Positions 32,432 to 41,375 of a DNA stretch of 64,000 bases are shown one piece after another. The notes under the pieces are model-generated. The model ran no database searches. It was not told the DNA's origin and worked only from the letters and a program-made list of their open reading frames with translations. The DNA is taken from positions 2,852,001 to 2,916,000 of the forward strand of contig NZ_CP144210.1 in assembly GCF_045689905.1 (NCBI RefSeq), read 5' to 3'. A program made the position numbers and the translations under genes. Each line of letters opens with the position of its first letter. The first letter of the stretch is position 1. This stretch comes from Pengzhenrongella phosphoraccumulans (GTDB lineage Bacteria > Actinomycetota > Actinomycetes > Actinomycetales > Cellulomonadaceae).

Positions 32432-35400
32432 TCAGCCGAGGAGCTCGCGCACCTCGTCCGCGGTGAGCGCGGAGCCGAACAGGTCGCCGTCGTCGATGAC
32501 CGCGTCCACGAGCGCGGCCTTGCGCGCCTGGAGCGCCATCACCTTCTCCTCGATGGTGTCGGCCGCGATGAGCCGGTAGACCATCACGTTGCGGCGCTGC
32601 CCGATCCGGTGCGAGCGGGCGATCGCCTGCTGCTCGGTGGCGGGGTTCCACCACGGGTCGAGCAGGAAGACGTAGTCCGCCTCCGTGAGGTTCAGGCCGG
32701 TGCCCCCGGCCTTGAGGCTGATGAGGAAGACCGGGGCGGTGCCGGTGCGGAACTCGTCGATCACCTCGGCGCGGCGCACGGTCGATCCGTCGAGGTACGC
32801 GAAGGGCACACCGGCGGCGGTGAGGCGGTCGGCGGCCAGCGTCAGGTAGGACGTGAACTGGCTGAACACGAGGGCGCGGTGGCCCTCGGCGACGACCTCG
32901 TCGAGCTGCTCGAGCAGGGCATCGAGCTTGCTCGACGGCAGCCCGGCGTGCTCCGGGTCGATCAGCGAGGCGTCGAGGGCCAGCATCCGCAGCAGGGTCA
33001 GGGACCGGTACACGATGAACCGCTGGCGATCGAGGTCGTCGACCAGGCCGAGGACCTTCTGGCGCTCCCGCTGCAGGTACAGGTCGTACAGCCGGCGGTG
33101 GTCGGGGTCCAGCTCGACGGTCAGCGTCTGCTCCTGCTTGTCGGGCAGGTCGGCGGCGACGAGGTCCCGGGTGCGGCGGACCATGAAGGGCCGGATCCGC
33201 CGCCGGAGGCGATCGAGGCTCACGGCGCGCACCTGGGCGGAGTCGGCGGGCGCGTCGCCGGCGCCGCGCCCGGTCGTGATCCCGGCGCGCACTCCCTCGA
33301 TGGGTCTGACGTACTGCTCGCCGAAGCTGCGCACGGAGGCCAGCAGCCCGGGTGTGACGATCGAGAACAGCGCGTGCAGCTCGGTCAGGGAGTTCTCCAT
33401 CGGCGTGCCGGTCACCGCCAGCGTGAAGCGCACCTCGAGGTCGCGCGCGCACTCGTGCACGCGGGACGAGGCGTTCTTGACGTTCTGCGCCTCGTCGAGG
33501 ATGAGTCCCGCCCACCCGGTGCTCTGCGCGATCGCCTGATACGCGTCGAAGTCGAGGCGCAGCAGCGCGTAGCTGGTCACGACGATGTCGGCGCCCGCCG
33601 CGGCCTCGGCCACGGACGTGGCGCTCGCGGCGTCGGTCGACGACAGCCGGCGCACGGTCAGTCCGGGGGCGAAGCGAGCGGTCTCGGCGACCCAGTTCGG
33701 CCCGACCGACGTGGGGGCGACCACCAGGAACGGGCGCCGCGGCTCGCCGGGCGCGCGTTGCTCGGCGACGTGCGCGATGAGCGCGAGGCACTGGAGCGTC
33801 TTGCCGAGCCCCATGTCGTCGGCGAGGATCCCACCGACCTGGTGCCGCCAGAGGAACGCGAGCCAGCCGAACCCCTCGACCTGGTAGGGCCGCAGGTCGG
33901 CGTTCAGCCCGCGGGGCAGCGGGGTGGCGTGGGGCGTCTGGTCGCCGGCCTCGGCGAGCAGGTCGCGCCACTGCGGCGCCGCGACCGCCTCGTCGGCAAG
34001 GTCGACGAGGTCGGCCCACAGGGCGGTCTGGTGCCGGCTGATCCGCGGCCCGGTGCGCCACTCGGTCAGCTCCGTGGCCTCGGCGATCAGGGCGGCCAGC
34101 GGCCCGAGGGCGGGATGGGTCAGCGCCAGGTAGCTGCCGTCGACGAGCAGCAGCTTGGTCCGCTTCTTCGTGAGGGCGCGGAACAGCGGGGCGAACGGGA
34201 TGGTGCGGCCGTCGACCGTGACGGTGACGCCCAGGTCGAACCAGTCGTTCGTCTCGGTGGGCTGAGCGGTGACCGTTAAGACAGGGGTGCCGGTCAGCTC
34301 GCGGTAGAGCGGCGCGGTGCCGACGGTGTCGACCCGCACCCCGGGCAGGGCGGCGAGCCGGGGCACCGTGGTCGCGACGAACTCGGCGGCCTCGAGGTCG
34401 TGCAGCGTGACCGGCAGGGGGAGGTCGAGCCCGTCACCGTCCGGCCACCAGCTGCCGGGCAGCGAGCCGTCGGGCAGCACGGCGCGGGGCAGGGGCGTGG
34501 GCCCGGAGCGGGCGTGCCCGTCCCAGTGCCAGGCGAGGTCGACCGTGTGGCGCGGCCCGTGCCGGGCGGTCAGCACGAGGGTCGGCGGGGCGGGCGCGGG
34601 CAGGTCCACGGTGCCGTCGGCGCTCTCGACGTCGACCGCGGCGCGCAGGACCGGCACGTGCTCGCGCAGGAAGTCCTGGGCGTGGTCCGCGGGCACGAGG
34701 ACGCCCTCGCCGAGCGTGTCTCGCAGGGCGTCCGTGGCGGTGCGGCCGCCCCGCGCGCCGAGCAGCGTGAGCTGGGGGGCCCCGAGCGGCGCGTGCGTGG
34801 GGGCGAGCACGACCTGCCGCGGCCGGGCGAGGTCGACGACGTAGATCCCGTGCGTGCCGATCGCGTGGCCGTCGCGCACCTCGACCGGGACGCCGTCGAC
34901 CGTGAGCCGCGCGCTGACGCGGATGCCCTGCGCCGATCGGGCGGCATCGAGGCCCAGGTGCGCACCGTCGGCGACGCGCACGGTGGCGCCGGCGCCCGAG
35001 CCGACGAAGACGATGCCGATCGCCCGGGCCTGGGCGAGCAGGTCCCACAGCACCGGGTTGACGAACTCGTCGAGGTACACCCAGGCGAGATCGCCGTCGG
35101 GCAGGGCGGGGCCGGCCGCGCGGTGCAGCGCGCCGAACTGGCAGAACCACCGGTGCTGATCCGCATCCAGGTCGAGCCGGCCACGCAGCTGGGCGATGTT
35201 CGACCACGTGACGCTGCCGCGGGTCCAGCCGCGCGCCGCGCGCACCACGGGGCGCACGCCGAGCCGGTACTCGCCCCGCCCGACCAGCTCCTGGCCGCGC
35301 CCCCCGACCGTGCGCGAGGTCGGGCCGTTCCAGCGCTCCCGGGTGTGCGGCGTCAGCTCGCGCAGCTCGAACTGCAGGGCCAGCCCCAGGCCGCGGGCCC

Positions 35401-35503
35401 GCTCGGCCGGCGGCTCGTCCCCGGGTGCGACCAGGCCGCGCAGGACGTCGCGCCACTGCTCGTCGGCGGCGCCGCGTGCTCCGTCCGGCTCCTGCGTGGG
35501 CAT
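32432..35503 (-). CDS. SNF2/SWI2-family DEAD-box-like helicase
   Basis: A 1023-residue ATP-dependent DNA translocase. The first 500 residues are a variable beta-rich region with typical SNF2-associated blocks (for example LFRALTKKRTKLLLVDGSYL). The SNF2 ATPase follows: Walker A LADDMGLGKT (about 560), VAPTSVGPNWVAE, Walker B LILDEAQNVKN (about 668), VTGTPMENSL. The helicase C-terminal lobe has LVFSQFTSYL, FLISLKAGGTGLNLTEA and RSHRIGQRRNVMVYR. This is the usual bacterial HepA/RapA-like form. Its role may be in transcription recycling, repair or defence. No methylase or nuclease gene adjoins it. Confidence 0.9.
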   Translation of the reverse strand: MPTQEPDGARGAADEQWRDVLRGLVAPGDEPPAERARGLGLALQFELRELTPHTRERWNGPTSRTVGGRGQELVGRGEYRLGVRPVVRAARGWTRGSVTWSNIAQLRGRLDLDADQHRWFCQFGALHRAAGPALPDGDLAWVYLDEFVNPVLWDLLAQARAIGIVFVGSGAGATVRVADGAHLGLDAARSAQGIRVSARLTVDGVPVEVRDGHAIGTHGIYVVDLARPRQVVLAPTHAPLGAPQLTLLGARGGRTATDALRDTLGEGVLVPADHAQDFLREHVPVLRAAVDVESADGTVDLPAPAPPTLVLTARHGPRHTVDLAWHWDGHARSGPTPLPRAVLPDGSLPGSWWPDGDGLDLPLPVTLHDLEAAEFVATTVPRLAALPGVRVDTVGTAPLYRELTGTPVLTVTAQPTETNDWFDLGVTVTVDGRTIPFAPLFRALTKKRTKLLLVDGSYLALTHPALGPLAALIAEATELTEWRTGPRISRHQTALWADLVDLADEAVAAPQWRDLLAEAGDQTPHATPLPRGLNADLRPYQVEGFGWLAFLWRHQVGGILADDMGLGKTLQCLALIAHVAEQRAPGEPRRPFLVVAPTSVGPNWVAETARFAPGLTVRRLSSTDAASATSVAEAAAGADIVVTSYALLRLDFDAYQAIAQSTGWAGLILDEAQNVKNASSRVHECARDLEVRFTLAVTGTPMENSLTELHALFSIVTPGLLASVRSFGEQYVRPIEGVRAGITTGRGAGDAPADSAQVRAVSLDRLRRRIRPFMVRRTRDLVAADLPDKQEQTLTVELDPDHRRLYDLYLQRERQKVLGLVDDLDRQRFIVYRSLTLLRMLALDASLIDPEHAGLPSSKLDALLEQLDEVVAEGHRALVFSQFTSYLTLAADRLTAAGVPFAYLDGSTVRRAEVIDEFRTGTAPVFLISLKAGGTGLNLTEADYVFLLDPWWNPATEQQAIARSHRIGQRRNVMVYRLIAADTIEEKVMALQARKAALVDAVIDDGDLFGSALTADEVRELLG

Positions 35504-35578
35504 CGGCCGATCCTGTCACTGCGCCGCCCGTGGTCACGACCGTGCGGCGCGGTGGCGAAGTAGCGCTACCTTTCTGCT

Positions 35579-36574
35579 GTGTCGCTCAGAACGCTTTTCA
35601 TCGGTGGAACCGGAGTCATCAGCTCGGCGTGCGCTCGCCGCGCCCTGGACCAGGGACACGAGCTCTACCTCCTCAACCGGGGGGAGTCCGCGAACCACCC
35701 CGCTCCGCCCGCCGCGCACGTGCTCCGCGCGGACGTGCGCGATCCGGAGGCGGTTCGCGCGGCCCTGGGCGACCTCGAGTTCGATGCCGTCGTCGACTTC
35801 GTCGCTTTCACGCCCGAGCACGTCCGCCAGGACATCGACCTGTTCACCGGACGCACCGGTCAGTACGTGTTCATCTCCTCGGCCTCCGCCTACCAGACGC
35901 CGCCCACCCACCTGCCGATCGTGGAGTCCACCCCGCTGCGCAACCCGTTCTGGGAGTACTCCCAGAACAAGATCGCCTGCGAGGACCTGCTCGTGCGCGA
36001 GTACCGGGAGCGAGCCTTCCCGATGACCATCGTGCGGCCCTCCCACACCTACGACCAGACGCTGGTCCCCTTCGACGGCGGGTGGACGGTGGTCGACCGG
36101 ATGCGCCGGGGCCAGGAGGTCGTCGTGCCCGGCGACGGCACCTCACTGTGGACCATCACGCACAGCAGCGACGTCGCGGTCGGGCTGGTCGGACTGCTCG
36201 GGGCGACCGCGGCGATCGGCGAGGCGTTCCACATCACCGGCGAGGAGGCGTTGACCTGGAACCAGATCTTCGCGCTGGTGGCCCAGGCGGCGGGGGTCTC
36301 GGCACGCCTCGTCCATGTCGCGTCGGACGCCATCGCTGCGGCTGACCCGGCGCTCGGGGCGGGCATCCTCGGCGACAAGTCGCACTCGATGTACTTCGAC
36401 AACGCGAAGATCCGCAGCGTCGTCCCGCAGTTCGCGCCCGTCGTGTCGTTCGCCCAGGGCGCCCGCGACATCGTCGCCTGGCACGACGCCGACGCCGCGC
36501 GCCGCGTGGTCGACCCTCGGATGAACCGACTCTTCGACTCGCTGATCGAGACCTACCGGCCGCGCGCCCTGTAA
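35579..36574 (+). CDS. NAD-dependent epimerase/dehydratase-family protein
   Basis: A 331-residue extended SDR starting at GTG 35579. TLFIGGTGVISSACAR replaces the usual GxxGxxG (GGTGVIS), VVDFVAFTPEHVR, SSASAYQTP, and NPFWEYSQNKIACED holding YxxxK. The FDGGWTVVDRM and HITGEEALTWNQIF segments match the subgroup often annotated as NAD-dependent epimerase of unknown substrate in actinobacteria. It is divergent from the SNF2 gene with a 75-bp gap. Probably a nucleotide-sugar or related enzyme, but the substrate is open. Confidence 0.82.
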   Translation: MSLRTLFIGGTGVISSACARRALDQGHELYLLNRGESANHPAPPAAHVLRADVRDPEAVRAALGDLEFDAVVDFVAFTPEHVRQDIDLFTGRTGQYVFISSASAYQTPPTHLPIVESTPLRNPFWEYSQNKIACEDLLVREYRERAFPMTIVRPSHTYDQTLVPFDGGWTVVDRMRRGQEVVVPGDGTSLWTITHSSDVAVGLVGLLGATAAIGEAFHITGEEALTWNQIFALVAQAAGVSARLVHVASDAIAAADPALGAGILGDKSHSMYFDNAKIRSVVPQFAPVVSFAQGARDIVAWHDADAARRVVDPRMNRLFDSLIETYRPRAL

Positions 36575-36692
36575 GAACCCGGTCAGAACTCGTCCCGATC
36601 CGGACCCATCCGGCGGTCGGGGGCTCCGAACTACCCGTGTCAGCAGCATCCCGACACGAGGCGGCACACAGCCCGCCGGTACTGGAGTTCTC

Positions 36693-37457
36693 ATGCGTAC
36701 GAGTCACAAGCTCGCCACCGCGGCATTCGGCGCCGCGTTCCTGCTCCCGATGTCCATGGGCTCGGCCTTCGCGGCCGACGGCGACGTCAACGCGAACCTC
36801 GCCCCCGTCGCGCTGAACGGCGTCGAGGGCTCGGGCACCGCGATGGTCAAGGTCACCGGGAACACGATCACGGTCACCATGGCCGCCACCGGACTGCTCG
36901 CGGATTCCCCGCATGCCGCCCACATCCACTTCGGCGCCGAGGCGCGCCACGAGTGCCCCGCGGCGGCGGACGACACCAGCGCGGACGGCACCCTGAACAC
37001 CACCGAGGGCGGCCCGGCCTACGGGCCGATCATCGTCTCGCTCACCAAGACCGGGGACACGAGCCCGTCCAGCGCGCTCGCGGTCGACCGGTTCGACACC
37101 GCGCCGGGGGGCAAGCTCTCCTACGAGCGTGGCTCGATCACGGTGGCCCCGGCGGAGGCCGAGGCCATCGCGGCCGGCAAGTCGGTCGTCGTCATCCACG
37201 GGGTCGACCACAACCACAACGGCTCGTACGACGGCGACGTCAAGTCCGAGCTCGACCCGAGCCTGCCGACCGAGGCCACCGACCCGGCCCTGTGCGGGGT
37301 CCTGACGGCCGCGCCGTCCGGCTCCATGGCGACCGGTGCGGGCGGGGCGGCCCCGATGGACACGAACTCCGGCTTCCTCGTCGCTGGCACCGGCCTGCTC
37401 CTGGCCGCCGCGGGCACCGGGGTCTTCGCCGCGCGGCGCGCCCGCGCCAAGGCGTAG
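36693..37457 (+). CDS. Exported CHRD-like protein with C-terminal membrane tail
   Basis: A 254-residue protein starting at ATG 36693. Signal peptide ending SAFAAD. CHRD-like beta domain (GVEGSGTAMVKVTGNTITVT, AAHIHFG, VIHGVDHNHNG) with a His-rich segment that may bind metal. The C-terminal tail GFLVAGTGLLLAAAGTGVFAARRARAKA is a membrane helix plus basic end, which resembles a cell-wall sorting tail but lacks an obvious LPxTG. The stop overlaps the start of the class F sortase gene by one base, so the two are translated together. Confidence 0.78.
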   Translation: MRTSHKLATAAFGAAFLLPMSMGSAFAADGDVNANLAPVALNGVEGSGTAMVKVTGNTITVTMAATGLLADSPHAAHIHFGAEARHECPAAADDTSADGTLNTTEGGPAYGPIIVSLTKTGDTSPSSALAVDRFDTAPGGKLSYERGSITVAPAEAEAIAAGKSVVVIHGVDHNHNGSYDGDVKSELDPSLPTEATDPALCGVLTAAPSGSMATGAGGAAPMDTNSGFLVAGTGLLLAAAGTGVFAARRARAKA

Positions 37458-38140
37458 TGCGCGACACCCTGCAGCACCTCGGCCGCCGCGGCATCTTCGC
37501 CGCGGCGGCCGGCGTGCTGGCCCTCGCCGGGGGACTGACGGTCGCCGTCGGGCTGGTCGGGCGGGACGGTCCGCCCGCACCCGACCCGGTCGCGACAGCG
37601 GACGCCCGGGTCTCGACGCCGGAGTCATCCCCGACGACGGCGCCCGTGGCACCCGTGGCGCCGGTCAGCGACCTCGGTCCGTTGCTGGCCGCCTCGCCGC
37701 CGATCGCCGTCGACATCCCGAGCATCGACGTGCACACCACCGGCCTGGTCCCGTTGAGCGTCGGGGCCGACGGCGTCCTGCCCGCCCCGACCGACTACGC
37801 CACGGCGGGCTGGTACACCGGCGGGCCGACGCCCGGCCAGCTCGGCCCGGCCGTCATCGCCGCGCACGTGGACGGCCCAGACGGGCCGGCGGTCTTCTAC
37901 CGGCTCGGCGAGCTCGCCGCCGGGGCCGAGGTGGCCGTGACCCGCGAGGACGGCACCGTGGCGACGTTCACCATCGACACCGTGGAGAGCTACGCGAAGG
38001 CGGAGTTCCCCACCTCGCGGGTCTACGGCAACTCGACGAACCGCGCCGAGCTGCGCCTGATCACGTGCGGCGGCGCGTACGACCGCACCACCGGCCACTA
38101 CGTCGACAACGTCATCGCCTTCGGTCACCTCGTCGGCTGA
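37457..38140 (+). CDS. Class F sortase
   Basis: A 227-residue class F sortase. The GTG start overlaps the previous stop by one base. N-terminal membrane anchor (about 12-36), then a Pro/Ala/Ser-rich linker, then the sortase barrel from about 80 with VDIPSIDVHTTGLVPL, catalytic His137 (IAAHVDG) and Cys204 (RLITCGG). Class F sortases are common in actinobacteria; their substrates are little known. The CHRD-like protein just upstream is the natural candidate substrate or partner. Confidence 0.88.
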   Translation: MRDTLQHLGRRGIFAAAAGVLALAGGLTVAVGLVGRDGPPAPDPVATADARVSTPESSPTTAPVAPVAPVSDLGPLLAASPPIAVDIPSIDVHTTGLVPLSVGADGVLPAPTDYATAGWYTGGPTPGQLGPAVIAAHVDGPDGPAVFYRLGELAAGAEVAVTREDGTVATFTIDTVESYAKAEFPTSRVYGNSTNRAELRLITCGGAYDRTTGHYVDNVIAFGHLVG

Positions 38141-38194
38141 CGACGGGGCCCACCGCCCAGATCCTTCGACCCGATCCCGCACCAGGAGACGACC

Positions 38195-38641
38195 ATGTCC
38201 GCATCGCCCGCACGCACCATCGGCCTCCGCGCTCGCGCCCTGCTGGTCGGGGCCACGATCGTGGCACTGACTGCCGCCTGCAGCTCGACGCCTGCCGCAG
38301 ATCCAGCAGTCCCGCCGGTTCCGGCATCGACGACGGCGACCATGCCGTCGCCGGACGCCTCGCCCTCGCCCTCGCCCGCGTCGCCTGCAGCGTCCGCGGT
38401 CGCGATCACCATCAAGGACTTCGCGTTCGAGGTTCCCGCCACCGTCCCGGCCGGATCGATGGTCACCGTCACGAACGAGGACGCGATGTCGCACACCGTG
38501 ACCTCGAGCGAGGCCGGTGCGTTCGACGTGACCCTGGCGGGCGGTGCAACCGCGACGTTCAGGGCGCCGTCCACGCCGGGCTCGTACGGCTTCGTGTGCA
38601 GCTTTCACGGCAACATGACGGGCACGCTCGTTGTGACGTAG
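38195..38641 (+). CDS. Cupredoxin (plastocyanin/azurin-like) lipoprotein
   Basis: A 148-residue lipoprotein. The lipobox LTAAC gives Cys at about 29, followed by a Pro/Ser/Thr/Ala linker and a cupredoxin fold from about 68. Type-1 copper ligands are visible: His in MSHTVTSS, then CSFHGNM giving Cys, His and Met. It is anchored outside the membrane and probably carries electrons or copper. It is 54 bp after the sortase gene and may belong to the same transcription unit as the CHRD-like protein. Confidence 0.88.
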   Translation: MSASPARTIGLRARALLVGATIVALTAACSSTPAADPAVPPVPASTTATMPSPDASPSPSPASPAASAVAITIKDFAFEVPATVPAGSMVTVTNEDAMSHTVTSSEAGAFDVTLAGGATATFRAPSTPGSYGFVCSFHGNMTGTLVVT

Positions 38642-38762
38642 GGACGCGAAAAAGGCTTCGACCCCGGGCGGATCGGAACGATACGATTCACGGGCACGGG
38701 ACCCTGCGATTCGAGCCCCACGCAGCCCCTTGCCCATCCCCTCCTGAAGGACCCGCACCGCC

Positions 38763-40304
38763 ATGCCCAAGATCCTGACCGCCGGACCGCCCTGGCGCGT
38801 CATCCTCTCGTTCGCCGTCCCGCTCCTCGTGGGCAACGTCGTGCAGCAGCTGTACCAGGTGGTCGACGCGATCGTCGTCGGGCGGGTGCTCGGCGTGGAC
38901 GCCCTCGCCGCGGTCGGCGCGACGGGGAGCCTGCTGTTCCTCCTGCTGGGCTTCGCGTGGGGCATGACGTCGGGGTTCGCGATCCCGACCGCGCAGGCCT
39001 TCGGCGCGGGCGACGCCGCGGCCGTGCGCCGCTCGGTGGCGACCGGCACGGTGCTGACGGCGGCGGCGAGCGTCCTGCTCACGGTGCTCGCGCCCCTGCT
39101 CGCCGCCCCGGCCCTGCGCCTGATGCAGACCCCGGCCGAGCTCGTGCCGCAGGCCACGACCTTCGCGGTCATCAGCTTCCTCGGCGCGAGCACGATGATG
39201 TCGTTCAACTTCCTCGCGGCGATCCTGCGGGCCATCGGCGACTCCCGGACCCCGCTGGTCTTCCTCACCCTGAGCTGCCTGCTCAACATCGCGCTCGTCA
39301 TCGCTCTCGTGGCGGGGCTCGGCTTCGGCGTCGGTGGCGCGGCCTTCGCGAGCGTGATCTCGCAGGCCACGTCCGTCGGCCTGTGCCTCGTGCACGTCCA
39401 GCGCCGGGTGCAGGTGCTCCACCCGCACCACGACGACTGGCGGGTCACCCGGGACGACGTCGCCCGCCACCTGCGGATCGGGCTGCCGATGGGGTTCCAG
39501 GCATCGATCATCGCGATCGGAGCGCTCGCGGTGCAGGTGCGCCTCAACAGCCTCGGGGCCGAGGCGGTCGCCGCCTACACGACGGCGGTGCGGGTCGACG
39601 GGCTCGCCGTCGCGCTGCTCGCCTCGCTCGGCCTCGCGGTGTCGACGTTCGTCGCGCAGAACTACGGCGCCGGGCGACCGGACCGCATCCGGCTCGGCGT
39701 ACGCCAGGCCGCGGGGATGGCGGTGGTCGGCGCGTTGCTGCTCGCCGCGGTGCTCATCACGGCCGGCAGCTCGATCATCGGGCTCTTCGTCGGGCCGGGG
39801 GAGCAGCAGGTCGTCGCGATGGCGTCGTTCTACCTCCAGGCGAACGGCGCCTGCTACCTCCTCCTCGGTGTGCTCTTCGTGCTCCGTGGCGCGTTGCAGG
39901 GGCTCGGGGACACCTTCATCCCGACGCTGACGGGGGTCATCGAGCTCGCGATGCGGGTCGGTGCCGCCGTCGTGCTCGGCGCGGCGTTCGGATTCAGCGG
40001 GGTCGTGTGGGGCAACCCGCTCGCCTGGGTCGGCGCGGTGGTCGTGCTCGTCCCCGCGTACCTGCGGGCCCAACGGCGCTTGGCGGCCTCGCCCGCTCCG
40101 GTTGCCGGTCCGCTGCCCGAGGTCCTCGTGTCCGAGGGGCCGACAGTGGGCTCCGTCGTCCTCGACGCCGTCGTGCTGGTCCCGCTCGGCGACGGCGTCC
40201 ACGAATCGACCCGACTCGAGTTCGCGTCCGGGGCCCCACGCGCTGACGGATCCGGCGAGCGAGCGACTGGCGCATCCTGCAAGTTTTCTGGCACGTATCG
40301 CTAG
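38763..40304 (+). CDS. MATE-family efflux transporter
   Basis: A 513-residue MatE protein with 12 predicted helices. The N-terminus PPWRVILSFAVPLLVGNVVQQLYQVVDAIVVGRVLG is diagnostic, and the second half repeats it (RIGLPMGFQASIIAIG). The last 60 residues (after about 455) are a polar extension beyond the usual end. These proteins export cationic drugs or metabolites by Na+ or H+ antiport. A promoter of its own is likely in the 121-bp gap after the cupredoxin gene. No regulator adjoins it. Confidence 0.88.
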   Translation: MPKILTAGPPWRVILSFAVPLLVGNVVQQLYQVVDAIVVGRVLGVDALAAVGATGSLLFLLLGFAWGMTSGFAIPTAQAFGAGDAAAVRRSVATGTVLTAAASVLLTVLAPLLAAPALRLMQTPAELVPQATTFAVISFLGASTMMSFNFLAAILRAIGDSRTPLVFLTLSCLLNIALVIALVAGLGFGVGGAAFASVISQATSVGLCLVHVQRRVQVLHPHHDDWRVTRDDVARHLRIGLPMGFQASIIAIGALAVQVRLNSLGAEAVAAYTTAVRVDGLAVALLASLGLAVSTFVAQNYGAGRPDRIRLGVRQAAGMAVVGALLLAAVLITAGSSIIGLFVGPGEQQVVAMASFYLQANGACYLLLGVLFVLRGALQGLGDTFIPTLTGVIELAMRVGAAVVLGAAFGFSGVVWGNPLAWVGAVVVLVPAYLRAQRRLAASPAPVAGPLPEVLVSEGPTVGSVVLDAVVLVPLGDGVHESTRLEFASGAPRADGSGERATGASCKFSGTYR

Positions 40305-40352
40305 TGCGGATCGCGTGATGACGCCCTAGCGTGGTGTGCTCCCGGACCCAGC

Positions 40353-40383
40353 GAGGTCGCCTCGAACCACGAGGCAGCACCTC
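40353..40383. terminator. Imperfect hairpin between MATE and SDR genes
   Basis: GAGGT, C, GCCTCG, loop AACCA, CGAGGC, AGC, ACCTC. It lies 48 bp after the MATE stop and 30 bp before the SDR start, so it could end the MATE transcript or lie in the SDR leader. Confidence 0.4.
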
Positions 40384-40413
40384 GCCCCGACGACACCCTC
40401 GTGAGGCCTCACC

Positions 40414-41370
40414 ATGGCGTGGACCAGCAATGACATCCCTGCGCAGACCGGCCGGGTCGCGGTCGTGACCGGCGCGAACGGCGGACTCGGGCTGGAGACG
40501 GCGAAGGCCCTGGCAGGCAAGGGCGCGCACGTCGTGATGGCGGCGCGCAACCAGGACAAGGCCGCCGCGGCCAGGGCGCAGATCCTTGCGGCTTTCCCCG
40601 CCGCGTCGGTCGAGGTCGTGCGGCTCGACCTCGGGTACCTTGCCTCGATCGAGACGGCGGCGAAGGCGATCCTGGCCGGCCACGAGCAGATCGACCTGCT
40701 GGTGAACAACGCGGGCCTGATGGCGATGCCGGAGGCCCGGACCGAGGACGGCTTCGAGATGCAGCTCGGGGTCAACCACCTTGGTCACTGGGCGCTGACG
40801 GCGCGGCTCCTCCCCGCCCTGCTGCGGGCCGACGGCGCGCGCGTGGTCTCGGTGACGAGCACCGCGCACCATGCCGGGCGCGCGCTCGACCCGGCCAACC
40901 CGCACCTGCGGGGCACCTACTCGCCGTGGAAGGCCTACGGGCAGTCGAAGCTGGCGAACTACCACTTCGCCCTCGGCCTGCAGCGAGAGTTCGCGAGCCG
41001 CGGGTTGAGCGCGCAGAGCCTGATGGCCCACCCGGGCCTGTCGCACACGGATCTGCAGGTCCGCACGGTCCGCGAGGGCGGCGTCGGTCGGTCCGGCCCG
41101 TTCTTCCAGTCCCTGGCGGCGCGCACCGGGATGCCGGCCGACCAGGGGGCGCTGCCGCAGCTGCGCGCGGCGACCGACCCGCACGCCACCGGCGGTGAGC
41201 TGTACGCGCCGCGGTTCATCAACAACGGCGTGCCGGTCCGTCGCCCGGTGCTGCGTCGGATCGGCCTGGACAAGGCGATCGCGACCCTGTGGGAGGTGTC
41301 CGAGCGGGAGACCGGCCTCGCACTCGACGTCGACGGCGCCCGGCCGACGTCGGGCCCGGTCCAGCGCTGA
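40414..41370 (+). CDS. Short-chain dehydrogenase, retinol/WWOX-type
   Basis: A 318-residue SDR of the larger oxidoreductase subgroup. TGANGGLGLETAKALAGKGAHVVMAARN, NNAGLM, NHLGHWALTARLLP, SVTSTAHH and YGQSKLANYHFALGL (catalytic Tyr and Lys). Arg in AARN favours NADP. It is followed after 5 bp by an AraC regulator gene on the same strand, so the two probably form an operon with the regulator controlling it. The substrate is not known; related actinobacterial enzymes are annotated only as oxidoreductases. Confidence 0.87.
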   Translation: MAWTSNDIPAQTGRVAVVTGANGGLGLETAKALAGKGAHVVMAARNQDKAAAARAQILAAFPAASVEVVRLDLGYLASIETAAKAILAGHEQIDLLVNNAGLMAMPEARTEDGFEMQLGVNHLGHWALTARLLPALLRADGARVVSVTSTAHHAGRALDPANPHLRGTYSPWKAYGQSKLANYHFALGLQREFASRGLSAQSLMAHPGLSHTDLQVRTVREGGVGRSGPFFQSLAARTGMPADQGALPQLRAATDPHATGGELYAPRFINNGVPVRRPVLRRIGLDKAIATLWEVSERETGLALDVDGARPTSGPVQR

Positions 41371-41375
41371 GCGCC

